In this document: one piece after another, positions 21,144 through 31,700 of the stretch | Position numbering within the stretch: the stretch's first letter is position 1 | Layout: each line of letters starts with the position of its first letter | IMG/VR virus record: IMGVR_UViG_3300037042_003896 | Location: 35,684-99,683 of that record | Direction: 5' to 3' (one strand) | Source: a virus | DNA length: 64,000 nucleotides | Notes under the pieces: model-generated | The model's input: the letters and a program-made list of their open reading frames with translations, nothing else | Databases searched by the model: none | Told to the model about the DNA's origin: nothing | Made by a program: the position numbers and the translations under genes

Positions 21144-24100
21144 TTATAATGCTTTAATAGCTTTAACGATTGAACCATTTCTTGAAGTTTTATCTTTTGG
21201 TTTCTTTTTGTAACTTTCAACTTCATAAGTACCATCATCATTCTTTTTATATACAGCATCAAATCCTGTAGGTATTCCAGAATTTGACGCTGTTGCACCT
21301 GCTCCACTAGTATCAAATTGTGCAAAAGGATTGTAATTCTGAGCTTTCATTTGATCGTTGTATCTATAGTTATATAGATTTTCATATACACCAAGTTGTC
21401 TATTTTCTAATTTATTCTTAGCATATTTATCACTAATAGAATTTAAAGCAGCAAGTGTTGTAGCTTTAGTATTTGACAATGCTTCTTGTTGTCTTACGTA
21501 CTGTTGATCAAGTCCTTGCAGATTTTTCAATTGAGCATCATTGAGAATATTTCTATTTTCACTATACACTTTATCTTTCTCAGCTTGATTTAATCTAAAC
21601 TGTTCAGCTAACACTTTCTGATTAGCTCCATATTTCTGTGCATTTAATGATGCAAGAGCAGCAGGATTATATCCTGACATTCTTTGTGCACTTCTATAAT
21701 CAGCTTGGTTCTCATTCATTATATCTTGCAATGATATATCATAAGGAACAGTTAACTCAGGTTGATAATTTTGATATTGAACAGGTTCCACTTTATTATT
21801 AGACATAGCATACATTTCTCCTGCTAACTGATTAGGATCTAATTGTTCTTGATCTGTTGGTCTAAGATAAGGAATCAATGTATTTAATGCAGGTATCCAA
21901 GGAAACTTGGGTTTATCTTCAATAGGAGGAGTGTATGGAATTCTTGTAGTTGTGTTATCTGTTGTAACAGACATTCCAGGAAGTTTAGTAGTTTCTTGTG
22001 GAGGAGGAATAAGATTTAATAGTTCTTTAGAAGCCCAACCATATCCAAGTTTTTTATCAATGAACGGTGTTTTTCCATAAAGTTCTTTATGCCTTGCTTC
22101 AATTAAAGGTTTAGATTGAGGATTATTTAAAAGAAACTTTTGAAATTCTTCATTTCCTTGTCCTGTAAATCCAAGATTTTCTGCAATTTTATCCCATTCT
22201 TCTCCAGTAAAACTTGATTTAGTTTTCATCCCATAACGATCACCAGGACTAGTGTTTCCTTTCCAAGGAACTAATCCATATTTACTTATATATCCAGATG
22301 GTTGTGCTATAGGAGGTTGTCCTGAACTTCTTATTGCTGCTTCACGTTTTGTAGCATTATCACCAGCAAGTTTTGTAGTAGATTTACCAGTAGTTTGAAC
22401 AGGAGATGGACTAATAGGTTTTCCTGTAGTCTTACTATACCATTGTTTAAATTCAGGAGTTTGAGCACTTTCTATTCCATAATGAAGAATATTTTTTACA
22501 AAATCATCATATGATAAATTCATTTCACCGAGATATTTATCTTTCAAATATTTATTATAAATATCTCGGTGTACATTACGATTTTTTTCTAACTGAACAT
22601 CTTTACGATGACTTGTTCCACTTTTCCATTTTTCTTCAAAAATTTTCTTATTTTGTGGAGTATCTATATTATTTTTATTACTTCCTGTTCTACTAGTAAT
22701 TTCATTAAGCCAATTACTATATGCAGTTTCTTTTTCAGAATCCCAACCATGTTGTGCTTTAGGAATACTTGTACCAAATTCAGCAGAATTTGAGAAAGCA
22801 TTTTTATCTATCTTAACTTCACCACGAGCAAGATTATCAGCTATAAATCCATTTTCATCTGCTGTTGCATTTAACGCTTCCTGATAGTTAGCTAAGTTTT
22901 GTGTATCTGCTGCATATTTTTTCAACTTCATATTTCCACCATCAATAGTTGCCTTTAATGATGTAAGTTTAAGTTTATCAAAAGATGTAGTTGAATCAAG
23001 TTCATTTAATTCATTTGTAGCTTTTGCAATCTTTTTATTCTCACGATTAGTTTTATTAGCTATATGGTGTTCTATTCTTTTGAATTTCTTTCCACCATAT
23101 TCATCAGCAAGTTCTATGAGTTCTTTATCGTTAGTTGCCATTGCTAATTTTTTATCAAATTTAAGATTACCAAATACAACAAGACTATCTTCTTGTCCAC
23201 CATTCTGTAATTTAACAGCAGGTTCACCTCTCTCTACTTCTACATTAGCCTCAGCATTACCACCTGTTTCAAATTTAGAATATGATGGTTGTGTATTTCC
23301 ATATGATACACCTATTCCTGTATTACCCTGACCATCAGTTTCTTCATGTGAGTTTCCTTTAAACATAACAGTTTCTCCACCATCAGGTAGATATGGATTA
23401 TAAGAAATAGGTTCAGCATATCCACCCCAATGAGTTTGTAATTCTCCACCCATTGCCATAGATTGTTGTGTGAATAGATTTTGTCTTATGTTACCTCCTG
23501 TTCTAAGAGAATCCATTCCTTCGTGTGCAAAATCATAAACGTCTTGTGCTGTGTGGTCTCCAAAATAATTAATAAGTTGTGGATTAATATTTCCACCATC
23601 TCTTACATAAGAATTATATTGAGCGTGAACACCTTTGCCAAAGTTTGCTCCTGCTGTTCTTCCAATATTTCTTGTAGTAGCAGCTTGGGCATTTTTAATC
23701 TTTTCAGGATTTGTATCAATTAGATTTCCACCAACTGTACCTACAGTTTTACCAATAAGTTGTCCTACAGGTCCCCATATACTACCAATTGCTCCACCAA
23801 CTTCACCTCCAATATCAGCACCTGCACTATCACCACCACTAAGTTGTGTAGCAGCATTTCCTACTGCTTCTGTACCTCCTGCATTAGCAAATTGTCCAAC
23901 TCCTCCCCCTGCTCCTCCTGCAAATTGTGAAGTGCTTCCAAATTTTCCTTTTGATGCTGCTGATATAAGTTCTCCCCATTGTGCTTGGCGAAGATTTCCT
24001 CCCATTCTATATTGTTTAACTATATCAGAATCATTAAGAGGTTCAAATCCAAGATCATCATATAATGTATTAGGAGCATACGTATTCTGTATTTCTCCCC

Positions 24101-24980
24101 CACCTTGTAACATATATCCATTCCTTGCAAGAGGATTTGTACCCACACCATATATAGGAAAAAATTCTTGACCTGTATTAACAGGCATCATTGCCTCTCT
24201 TTTTTTATTTATGTTTTCAGATAATTGTCTTTGAGAATCAACATCTACCTGTTCAGTAGCTTTAGCAGTTGCCTTACTAACACCTTCTGCTTGTCTAGCT
24301 TTTCTTACTGCTTCTTTTTCATCTTGTACTTTTTGAACTAGTCCTACCACTTTTTCAACAATAGGAAGTCCTTGTGCCCAATTAACTTTTGTTCCAGGTT
24401 TATTTTGACCACTACCAGCAGTTTGATTAAGCAAATTAGAAATATTATTATTATCCCCCTCCATAGTATATTGATCAACAGGGACAGCATTTGGACTAGT
24501 TGCATATGTAGGAGGAGATGTACCATTAGGATTCCATTGAGTGTTCATAGCTGAACCAAAATTTACTTCAGTTCCTGGATATGCTTTGGGAATATTTATT
24601 CCTCTTTTCCCCGATGACATACTACCAGCAACTTTAGCAATATCCCCTATAGAGGATGCGATTTTTCCAAGATCAAATCCTCCACTACTTCCAGAAGTAG
24701 CTCCTTGTTGTGTGGCTTGAAGCATAGCTTGTTGATATGTTTGCTGTTGTCTTTCTGCTTCAGTAGACCCTGTAACAGATTTATCAGCTTGATTATAATA
24801 TTGACCATAGTCAAGTGGTGCAAAACCTGTAGTAGGAGAAGATTTATCCATAGATACTCCCACTTGAGCTTTTTTAAATTCTTTTCCATGAGCCTTCATA
24901 AAGGCTGCTTCTGTTGGGAATTTTTTGTAAAAGGATTTTATATCCTTAACTTTAGCAATTTTTAAAATCGTGTCTATCAT
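21144..24980 (-). CDS. large glycine-zipper cargo/ejection protein
   Basis: 1,278 residues from the ATG at 24980, whose ATGA overlaps the stop of the preceding gene; a start eight codons upstream would lie inside that gene and is less likely. The N terminus (KSFYKKFPTEAAFMKAHGKE) is a short motif I remember from other crAss-like cargo proteins. Residues about 330-450 are very rich in Gly and Ala (GGAGGGVGQF, GGEVGGAIGSIWGPVGQLIG, VGTVGGNLI), a glycine-zipper pattern suited to membrane insertion. The GG-containing spacer segments (QGGGEIQN, RTGGNIRQN, MGGELQTHWGG, ETGGNAEAN) recur at intervals as in the next protein of the operon. The C terminus is long, charged and helical. Likely ejected to form or cross a membrane conduit during DNA entry; this is inference. 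Confidence 0.6.
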   Translation of the reverse strand: MIDTILKIAKVKDIKSFYKKFPTEAAFMKAHGKEFKKAQVGVSMDKSSPTTGFAPLDYGQYYNQADKSVTGSTEAERQQQTYQQAMLQATQQGATSGSSGGFDLGKIASSIGDIAKVAGSMSSGKRGINIPKAYPGTEVNFGSAMNTQWNPNGTSPPTYATSPNAVPVDQYTMEGDNNNISNLLNQTAGSGQNKPGTKVNWAQGLPIVEKVVGLVQKVQDEKEAVRKARQAEGVSKATAKATEQVDVDSQRQLSENINKKREAMMPVNTGQEFFPIYGVGTNPLARNGYMLQGGGEIQNTYAPNTLYDDLGFEPLNDSDIVKQYRMGGNLRQAQWGELISAASKGKFGSTSQFAGGAGGGVGQFANAGGTEAVGNAATQLSGGDSAGADIGGEVGGAIGSIWGPVGQLIGKTVGTVGGNLIDTNPEKIKNAQAATTRNIGRTAGANFGKGVHAQYNSYVRDGGNINPQLINYFGDHTAQDVYDFAHEGMDSLRTGGNIRQNLFTQQSMAMGGELQTHWGGYAEPISYNPYLPDGGETVMFKGNSHEETDGQGNTGIGVSYGNTQPSYSKFETGGNAEANVEVERGEPAVKLQNGGQEDSLVVFGNLKFDKKLAMATNDKELIELADEYGGKKFKRIEHHIANKTNRENKKIAKATNELNELDSTTSFDKLKLTSLKATIDGGNMKLKKYAADTQNLANYQEALNATADENGFIADNLARGEVKIDKNAFSNSAEFGTSIPKAQHGWDSEKETAYSNWLNEITSRTGSNKNNIDTPQNKKIFEEKWKSGTSHRKDVQLEKNRNVHRDIYNKYLKDKYLGEMNLSYDDFVKNILHYGIESAQTPEFKQWYSKTTGKPISPSPVQTTGKSTTKLAGDNATKREAAIRSSGQPPIAQPSGYISKYGLVPWKGNTSPGDRYGMKTKSSFTGEEWDKIAENLGFTGQGNEEFQKFLLNNPQSKPLIEARHKELYGKTPFIDKKLGYGWASKELLNLIPPPQETTKLPGMSVTTDNTTTRIPYTPPIEDKPKFPWIPALNTLIPYLRPTDQEQLDPNQLAGEMYAMSNNKVEPVQYQNYQPELTVPYDISLQDIMNENQADYRSAQRMSGYNPAALASLNAQKYGANQKVLAEQFRLNQAEKDKVYSENRNILNDAQLKNLQGLDQQYVRQQEALSNTKATTLAALNSISDKYAKNKLENRQLGVYENLYNYRYNDQMKAQNYNPFAQFDTSGAGATASNSGIPTGFDAVYKKNDDGTYEVESYKKKPKDKTSRNGSIVKAIKAL

Positions 24981-27892
24981 GATTGAGAGTATTTTGATAA
25001 CCAACCACCAACGGTGGGTTTATTATAATTTGTAAAGTTAGTTAATTGATCAAGATGTTCAGTAGTTTTTTCATCTAAATTATTTATGCCATTGCGAGCC
25101 ATAGGATACTCTGTAACAGACTTTCCTTTGAATCTATAATCTTGTCCAGGTTCCATGTATTTAGTGTCTCCTGTGTCAGATATACCCCATAGAGGTTGAT
25201 CTACACCTTCCATTGTAATATTATTACTGTTTATTCTAACAGGATGCCCCCAATTTTTAGGATTCCAATATCCTCTATTATCAGTTTTTATTTGTCCGCC
25301 TGATTTAAGGGTATTGGTTCTTTCTCCATTTATTGTATATTCTCCTGGTTTAAGCCCCACATATTTACGTATTAAGTCAAGATTATTATTAAATGCTTTA
25401 TCATAATTTGAATTAAATGTTTTATCATTATTATAAAGAATTTTATTTACATAATCTTTTGTTTCAGTAGGAAGTTGTTCTATCCATTTAGAATCATTAT
25501 AAATATCATATCCTGAATCTTTTAATTCTGTAAGTTTTTTTGAGAGATTTCCTCTTCCCCAATTATATGCTGCAAGAGTTTTAGCTTGTCTTATTTTATC
25601 ATCTTGATTTGGTTTATTAATAAAATCAGCATTATAAAGATTATTCATGTACCATTTTTGTACAGCAATAGCATCATCAGAATTAAGAGGATTAATAGTT
25701 TTTTTACCACTTTTTCCTTTTTCTAAATAATCTTTTATAGCATCTTCTTTTAACTGCACTAATCCTTTTGCGTTAGATTTTTTATTTATAACATTTGAAT
25801 TAAATCCAGATTCTTTATAAGCTTGCCTTGCTAATATATCTAAAGGAATTTCTATTCCATCTTGACTAATGTTATTTGGTTTCCAATCTAAGCCGTGTTG
25901 ATAGAATTGCATTTCTTTTCCATTCTGTGCAGAAGGCATTGTTTTCTTTGCATATTTTCCTTCTGAAGGAATATCTCCTGTTCTTACAAATGCACTTGGG
26001 AGAACTCCTCCCATTTGCATATCTTTTCCTTTTGTTCTTATTGGGAAAGGAATGGCTTGATTCTTTTCCACATAAGGATGTCTAACGTTTATATCCCAAT
26101 CATCTGCTTCTTGCCATGTTTTAAAAGGTCCACCTAAATAATCACCTGTTTCTCTGTATTCTTTTAAAGGATCTTCAAGAGGTTGTCCATATTTAAATGA
26201 AGGAATTAAATAAGCAGGTTCTCCATCTTCTCCTCCTATAGACATAGCTAATTCAGAACTTGGATCTCTATTTGGTATTTTATATCCTGTTGGAAGTTTT
26301 TCACTATTTGGTTGAAGAAATTTGTCTTCTGATATATATTTACTTGTCCATCCACCATTCTGAAACTGTCCTCCCCAAGCAGGACTATAATTCCTTCCTG
26401 ATGTGTCATTACCTATTCCTACAAATCCTTCAGGTAGAGAAACATTGCTATTGTTATAATTTACTTCTCCTCCATTTTTATGTATTGTTTTATACGCATC
26501 ATCAACAGATAATCCTATATCACTGGCAAGTTTACCTGTTATAGGTGTTTGAACTCCTCTTATGTTTAATTTATTATTAACAAATGCATTTAACGCAGGA
26601 TTTACATATTGAGTAGAAAGTCCTAATCCTCTATTAGCATAATCAATTAAATTTGGTGTAATAGTTGTAGGTGCTACTAAAGCACTTGGATTATTTTTCC
26701 ACCATCTTGCAGTAGCATAAGAATTTGTTGATGGAGTAAAAGACCTTGTGTTTAACCCTAATGTTTGTGGAAGTATATTTAATAAAGCTCCCGTAGCATT
26801 ATTCATTGCTCCTGTATAATTTCCTTCACTATAATCCATTCCTGCATCCCAAGCATCCATTGCCCCTGCACTATATGCTAATGGGGGTATCGTACCTGCT
26901 GTGAACATATTAGCTAAATTAATTGCTGTTTTAGATCCATAATGTATTCTATCCCATTGTGTGTGTTTCTCTTCTTCTTTTTTAATTCTTTCTGCTAATT
27001 CATTATCCATTTTATTCTCTTGCTTATCAGGAGAAATAGAATATTCTTTTACAGGAACATGATAATTAGGACTTCCATAATAAGGATTCCTTACATCTTT
27101 AGATATTTGTTCTGCTTGTTGTTTAGATATATAAGGTTGTCTATTAGTAGCATCATTGGGGACTTGTTCTATTGGTTGTGGATTATAATTTTCAGAGGGA
27201 TTTCCAAAAATATATTGTAGTGCCTCCTGTGTTAATGCTTGTTTAGGAGTTATATTTTTTTGATTATACTTCTCATAAGGGATTGATGTAGATATTTTTT
27301 CTTTTTTTCCACCAGTTTGCATTTTCTTATATGGAGTTTTTTCTACACTATCGTCATCATAAAAATTTAATAAATAATCTCCTTCAGATTCACCATTATA
27401 TGTATTTTTATTTAACCATTGCTTTTCTGTACGTACAAGAGATTTATCAATAGGTTTACTAAATTGAGGAGTTTCTCTTGGAATTAATTTTTTTTCTGTA
27501 GAAGTTATTCCTTTTGATTTAAGTTTCAATATTTGTGCAATAGTAGGAGGATTTGTTGGTTTTTTATATAAAGGAACTCCTTGTCTATACGGATTATTTA
27601 CATCTCCTATCATTTGATAATCAACAGCATCTATATGAGGTCCTTTATTACTACCTATATTATTTGCAGGATTATTACTAACATATTTATTATTAATTCT
27701 ATCATAATCTGCATTTGTAAAAAATGGATTGTCTCTACCTAATTTAAGTAATTCTGTACCTGCTTTATATAAATTTAAACTATCCTGATATGATTTATAG
27801 GCAAGATCTTGTCTACTTAATATAGTGGGACCAGATATAGTTGTTCCACCATCAGCAATTTCTGTGTATTTATCTAACCAACCTTTTTTCAT
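24977..27892 (-). CDS. virion-associated lytic transglycosylase (SLT-type) cargo protein
   Basis: 971 residues. Residues about 680-835 form a soluble-lytic-transglycosylase-like lysozyme domain: RQAYKESGFNSN with the catalytic Glu near residue 693, KSNAKGLVQLKEDA, AAYNWGRGNL, and LPTETKDYVNKIL. It should cut peptidoglycan glycan strands so that DNA and cargo can cross the cell wall. Around the enzyme are short repeats: GWLDKYTE at the N terminus, GGWTSKYISE near 515 and GGWLSKYSQ at the very C terminus, plus several GG spacers. Residues about 905-945 hold an ITMEGVxxPLWG ... MEPGQDYRFKG segment of a kind I recall in other phage ejection proteins. Its stop overlaps the next start (ATGA) and its start overlaps the previous stop. 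Confidence 0.8.
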   Translation of the reverse strand: MKKGWLDKYTEIADGGTTISGPTILSRQDLAYKSYQDSLNLYKAGTELLKLGRDNPFFTNADYDRINNKYVSNNPANNIGSNKGPHIDAVDYQMIGDVNNPYRQGVPLYKKPTNPPTIAQILKLKSKGITSTEKKLIPRETPQFSKPIDKSLVRTEKQWLNKNTYNGESEGDYLLNFYDDDSVEKTPYKKMQTGGKKEKISTSIPYEKYNQKNITPKQALTQEALQYIFGNPSENYNPQPIEQVPNDATNRQPYISKQQAEQISKDVRNPYYGSPNYHVPVKEYSISPDKQENKMDNELAERIKKEEEKHTQWDRIHYGSKTAINLANMFTAGTIPPLAYSAGAMDAWDAGMDYSEGNYTGAMNNATGALLNILPQTLGLNTRSFTPSTNSYATARWWKNNPSALVAPTTITPNLIDYANRGLGLSTQYVNPALNAFVNNKLNIRGVQTPITGKLASDIGLSVDDAYKTIHKNGGEVNYNNSNVSLPEGFVGIGNDTSGRNYSPAWGGQFQNGGWTSKYISEDKFLQPNSEKLPTGYKIPNRDPSSELAMSIGGEDGEPAYLIPSFKYGQPLEDPLKEYRETGDYLGGPFKTWQEADDWDINVRHPYVEKNQAIPFPIRTKGKDMQMGGVLPSAFVRTGDIPSEGKYAKKTMPSAQNGKEMQFYQHGLDWKPNNISQDGIEIPLDILARQAYKESGFNSNVINKKSNAKGLVQLKEDAIKDYLEKGKSGKKTINPLNSDDAIAVQKWYMNNLYNADFINKPNQDDKIRQAKTLAAYNWGRGNLSKKLTELKDSGYDIYNDSKWIEQLPTETKDYVNKILYNNDKTFNSNYDKAFNNNLDLIRKYVGLKPGEYTINGERTNTLKSGGQIKTDNRGYWNPKNWGHPVRINSNNITMEGVDQPLWGISDTGDTKYMEPGQDYRFKGKSVTEYPMARNGINNLDEKTTEHLDQLTNFTNYNKPTVGGWLSKYSQS

Positions 27893-28758
27893 TATTTATA
27901 AGAGATTTGAGATGGGGTTATAATAAATTGGGAAACTAAATTTACATCAGATCTATCATCTAATATATGTCTCACCTTTAATTCTTTTGCTCTAAGTGGT
28001 TCCTTTTTAAATGATCTTGTTGAATAATCCATATTAGCCTGTACAAGTACTTTGTCTATAGAAAGATTATCACAACTTCTTTCAAACATTGGTGTAGTCT
28101 TATTTTGTAATACTGACCAGAATGTATTATATTGATAGAAGTTATCACTCTTGGTATATGTTATAGTCTTACTATCAACATTATATTTAGGATAGGATAA
28201 ATACTGACTAAGATTGTGTAAAGGTTTTGGAACAAGTTCAAGAAGTCCTGTACATTGTTGTCCATTGTATAGAATAGCTTTATTGAACCAAGCATCGTTC
28301 ACTTCTATTTTATTATAGTTACTTGGTACACCTTCACTGTGATTAAAATATTTATACACCTTTGTATAGTCTTTTACATTCTGAAGAATTTCATCTTGAT
28401 ATGTATAAGCAAATGGGTATTCAATTATATAAGGTGCAATATTTCCATAGAAGGTATTGTATATGGTAGCATTTGTTAAATGTCTCCACGTACAACCAGT
28501 AGCAATTTCTTTAGGTTTAGTTTCAAAAAATTCTTGTTGAGTGATTATAATAATAAATTTACGTTTTTCTAATTTACATTCACCAATAGATATTAATTCA
28601 ATCCATGTTACACTATCATCAACAGTATAACTAATACCGTTAATGAGTGTTTTTTTACTAACACCTTTAGCAATAACATTTCCAAACTGATCATAGATAT
28701 CAAAAGGTCCTGAATTAGGTCCAAATTTTGTCAGTTTTATAGATATAATCTTTGACAT
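27892..28758 (-). CDS. tail component with N-terminal GPF-type beta module
   Basis: 288 residues. The first 60-70 residues (SGPFDIYDQFGNVIAKGVSKKTL ... IELISIGEC) form a small beta-rich module that is clearly related to the N terminus of the fibre-like protein at 39173-39829 (AGPFDVYTSPDG ... IKVQSVGIC). The remainder (WRHLTNATIYNTFYGN, YTYQDEILQNVKDYTKVYKY, WSVLQNKTTPMFERSCDN, ending in LVSQFIITPSQISYK) is not a family I can name. It lies between the stabilization protein gene (15-base gap) and the transglycosylase gene, where crAss-like phages encode distal tail (muzzle-type) proteins, so a tail role is likely. No catalytic motif is visible. Confidence 0.5.
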   Translation of the reverse strand: MSKIISIKLTKFGPNSGPFDIYDQFGNVIAKGVSKKTLINGISYTVDDSVTWIELISIGECKLEKRKFIIIITQQEFFETKPKEIATGCTWRHLTNATIYNTFYGNIAPYIIEYPFAYTYQDEILQNVKDYTKVYKYFNHSEGVPSNYNKIEVNDAWFNKAILYNGQQCTGLLELVPKPLHNLSQYLSYPKYNVDSKTITYTKSDNFYQYNTFWSVLQNKTTPMFERSCDNLSIDKVLVQANMDYSTRSFKKEPLRAKELKVRHILDDRSDVNLVSQFIITPSQISYK

Positions 28759-28773
28759 AGTATAAATTTATTA

Positions 28774-31700
28774 TTAACAGAAACCACCAGTTGTAACAAC
28801 ACCAGACGCTGTACGTACCCAATATACCTGACCACCAGATGGATTTTCTGAAAACCAATGATATCCATCAGTTCCTATATAAGGAGTAGTTAATCCTGCA
28901 TCTGTGTATAATTGATGAGTAATTAATCCTGATGGAGCATAACTTGAATATACGATAGTTGTTACAGGTTCTGATGGCAATGCACATACTGTAGCACTAT
29001 TCAAATATGTAAGTGTTGATATTAAATAGTCATATACAGGAATTGCAGTGGTAGTAGTAGTAGTAGTTGTGCTACTTGTTGTACTTGTTGTAGTGCTAGT
29101 AGTACTTGTTGTTGTACTTGTTGTACTTGTTGTAGTAGTGGTAGTTGTTGTAGTTATTCCTGGACAATTTAACTTGAACGTCCAAGCAGTACCATTCATA
29201 GGTGCGTATACATCAACATATGCATCTGCTGGCGCAGCTAATGTTTTATTAAATGACACTGTACCAATGCCTGGACTTGTAATCCTTGGATAACCATCAT
29301 CAGGATAAGTGATAAGGTCAGGATAAACATTACTCGTAATTGGATCTATTCTACCAAGAAGTGCAAAATTAAATGCGCTTCTGTTTACACCACCAAAATC
29401 AAAATTAACAGTTCCTACATAACCAGTATCTATTTCTACACCAGCATTCCAACTTACAATAAATCTATCAGGAACACTATATGCATCATAATCAAATAAG
29501 GTTATACCTGTAGTAGCATCTAATGTAATTGTTCGGTTAAATGGATAAGATATTCCTCCAGAGAATGTTGTGGGAACACCACAAGGAATCGGTAAAGGAA
29601 TAGTAGTGGTAGTTGTGGTGGTAGTAGATGTAGTAGTAGTAGTAGTTGTAGGTATACAATCTACTATATTTACAATATAACAAGAACTAACTTCCAATAC
29701 TTGACCATCATATGCCATTTCAGGTGTGAAATACCAACCATCAGGAACACATGTGCAATCAGTTGTACCATTAACTAAATAGACTTGGCTATTAATGGAT
29801 ATGCTTGTTGTATCTATATAAATAGAAGCTGGGATAACATTGTCAACAGGTTCATTAATTATAAATGCTGCAGCAACACAAGCATCTTCAGCGTTTGCTG
29901 TTGAAACAAACGTTGTTACAGGAGAAATAGTATTATAACCTATAATAAATTGATATTCTGTTAAACCTAAAGGTCTTTGACACACATACATAGTTGTTGT
30001 AGAAGTTGTTGTTGTACTTGTTGTAGAAGTGGTTGTTGTACTCGTTGTACTTGTTGATGTGGTAGTGGTAGTAGTAGTTGGAGGAACACCAGTAGTTGTA
30101 GTGGTGGTAGTGGTAGGAGGATTTGGAATAATGGTTCCTGCAATAAAATCAAAATCTTCACAGCAACTATTTAGTCCTGAATAGAAGAAGTTATTTTCAG
30201 CTATATACCAATTAGGAATATAGCTGTGGAAGGATATCCAACTTTTTGTATTCATGTTAAAAGAAAGTGTCCAAGACTTATTACAGAAATAATCACGATC
30301 TTTTAAAGAAACAACTGTACGTACTATATAATCTATTTCTGTTTCAGGAAGTCTTGTAGTTGTTGTACTAGTTGTAGATGTGGTAGTAGTTCCATTTATA
30401 ACAACTTCTCCAGCAATAAAACAAGGATCAAGTTCAATAACATTACCTGCTAACTCACATGAATATGAAAGAATAGGATAGATTGTTTCAATATAGAACT
30501 CTTCTGTAATAGGATCATATTTAACATTTGGATCTATAGGAACATAATCAAGTTTAGTTATAATAACTCTATCAAACTTACTATCATATAATCCATGAAG
30601 TCCCACTCCTGTAAAGTTATTATCTGTATTTACAGTTGGAAAAAATCTTAAAATTTCAAATGCTAAATGATCTGTAAAGAATCTGTTCATCCCAGAACCA
30701 AATGCAGAAAGATCATTAGCTTGTTGTCCTGAAACTAAAAAGACTTGTCCTCTCTTTGCATCTATTGTAATTTGTCCTTGTGGAATCTTTAACAACATTT
30801 TATTCTGTGAACCTACATATCCAAGATCTGTTTCAGCAAAATCAACTGGAGGAGATCCCCTAAATAATGTAGGATTCCCCATATAGGCAGCTTGAGGGTT
30901 ACTTGTGTCAATGGTGAGAAGAGTGTTATAAAGAAGACTCTTATTTTCAAATCTGGCAAGTATTGCTCTATTTTGAATACCATCTAAAGATGTAAGTTTT
31001 CCAAAATTTTGAGGAAAATCATAATATGAAATAGCTCTATAAGTAAGCCAAGCATTCACTCTATTATCAGCATCAGTATTTTGAGTGTCTGAATAAATTG
31101 CCCTAAATGGATAATGTGTATAACAAAGTTTATCTTCCCAATCTGGAGGAAGATGTGTAAATGTATTTTCTTTATTCTGTTTGGAAAAGGTTATATTATA
31201 ATAATAAGTATTGTCCTGAATAATTGGTACAAATGTTTCTTGGAACCAATCATCAGGAATAGTTGTACTTACATGAGGAAAGAAATCTCCCTCTCTATTG
31301 TTAAATGCTTGACGAAGATCAGTATTATATGCACTTTCACAATAGAAATTAGGAATACCATATGCAAATAAATAAAAATATCCATCATAATATGTTCTTC
31401 CTGCAGCATTTGTATCAGTAGGACCACCTTGACTATTAGGACAATCAAAGTTATGAGCCTTATAAGATATGATATTAGTCATTCCTGCAGGAGTTTCAAT
31501 ATTACCATTATCGTATACAGGAAATGTGAAATTTGCAAGTATAGATCGTGCTGAATGCCAATATTTAGGATATGCTACATTACCAATTTCATCATAAAAA
31601 ATATCACTATCATCAAGAGCATTAACCCTATTATCAATAAAGAATGGAAGTTTAGTTTTAAATGCAAACCTACTAATGAATGTATCTCCACCAAAAATAG

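Noticed and set aside
24981-25004. Upstream start for the 1,278-residue cargo protein
   Set aside because: It would begin inside the coding end of the transglycosylase gene; the ATGA overlap at 24977-24980 is the pattern used throughout this operon.
29048-29293. Plus-strand frame of almost pure Val
   Set aside because: It is only the antisense reading of the Thr-linker tract of the stabilization gene.
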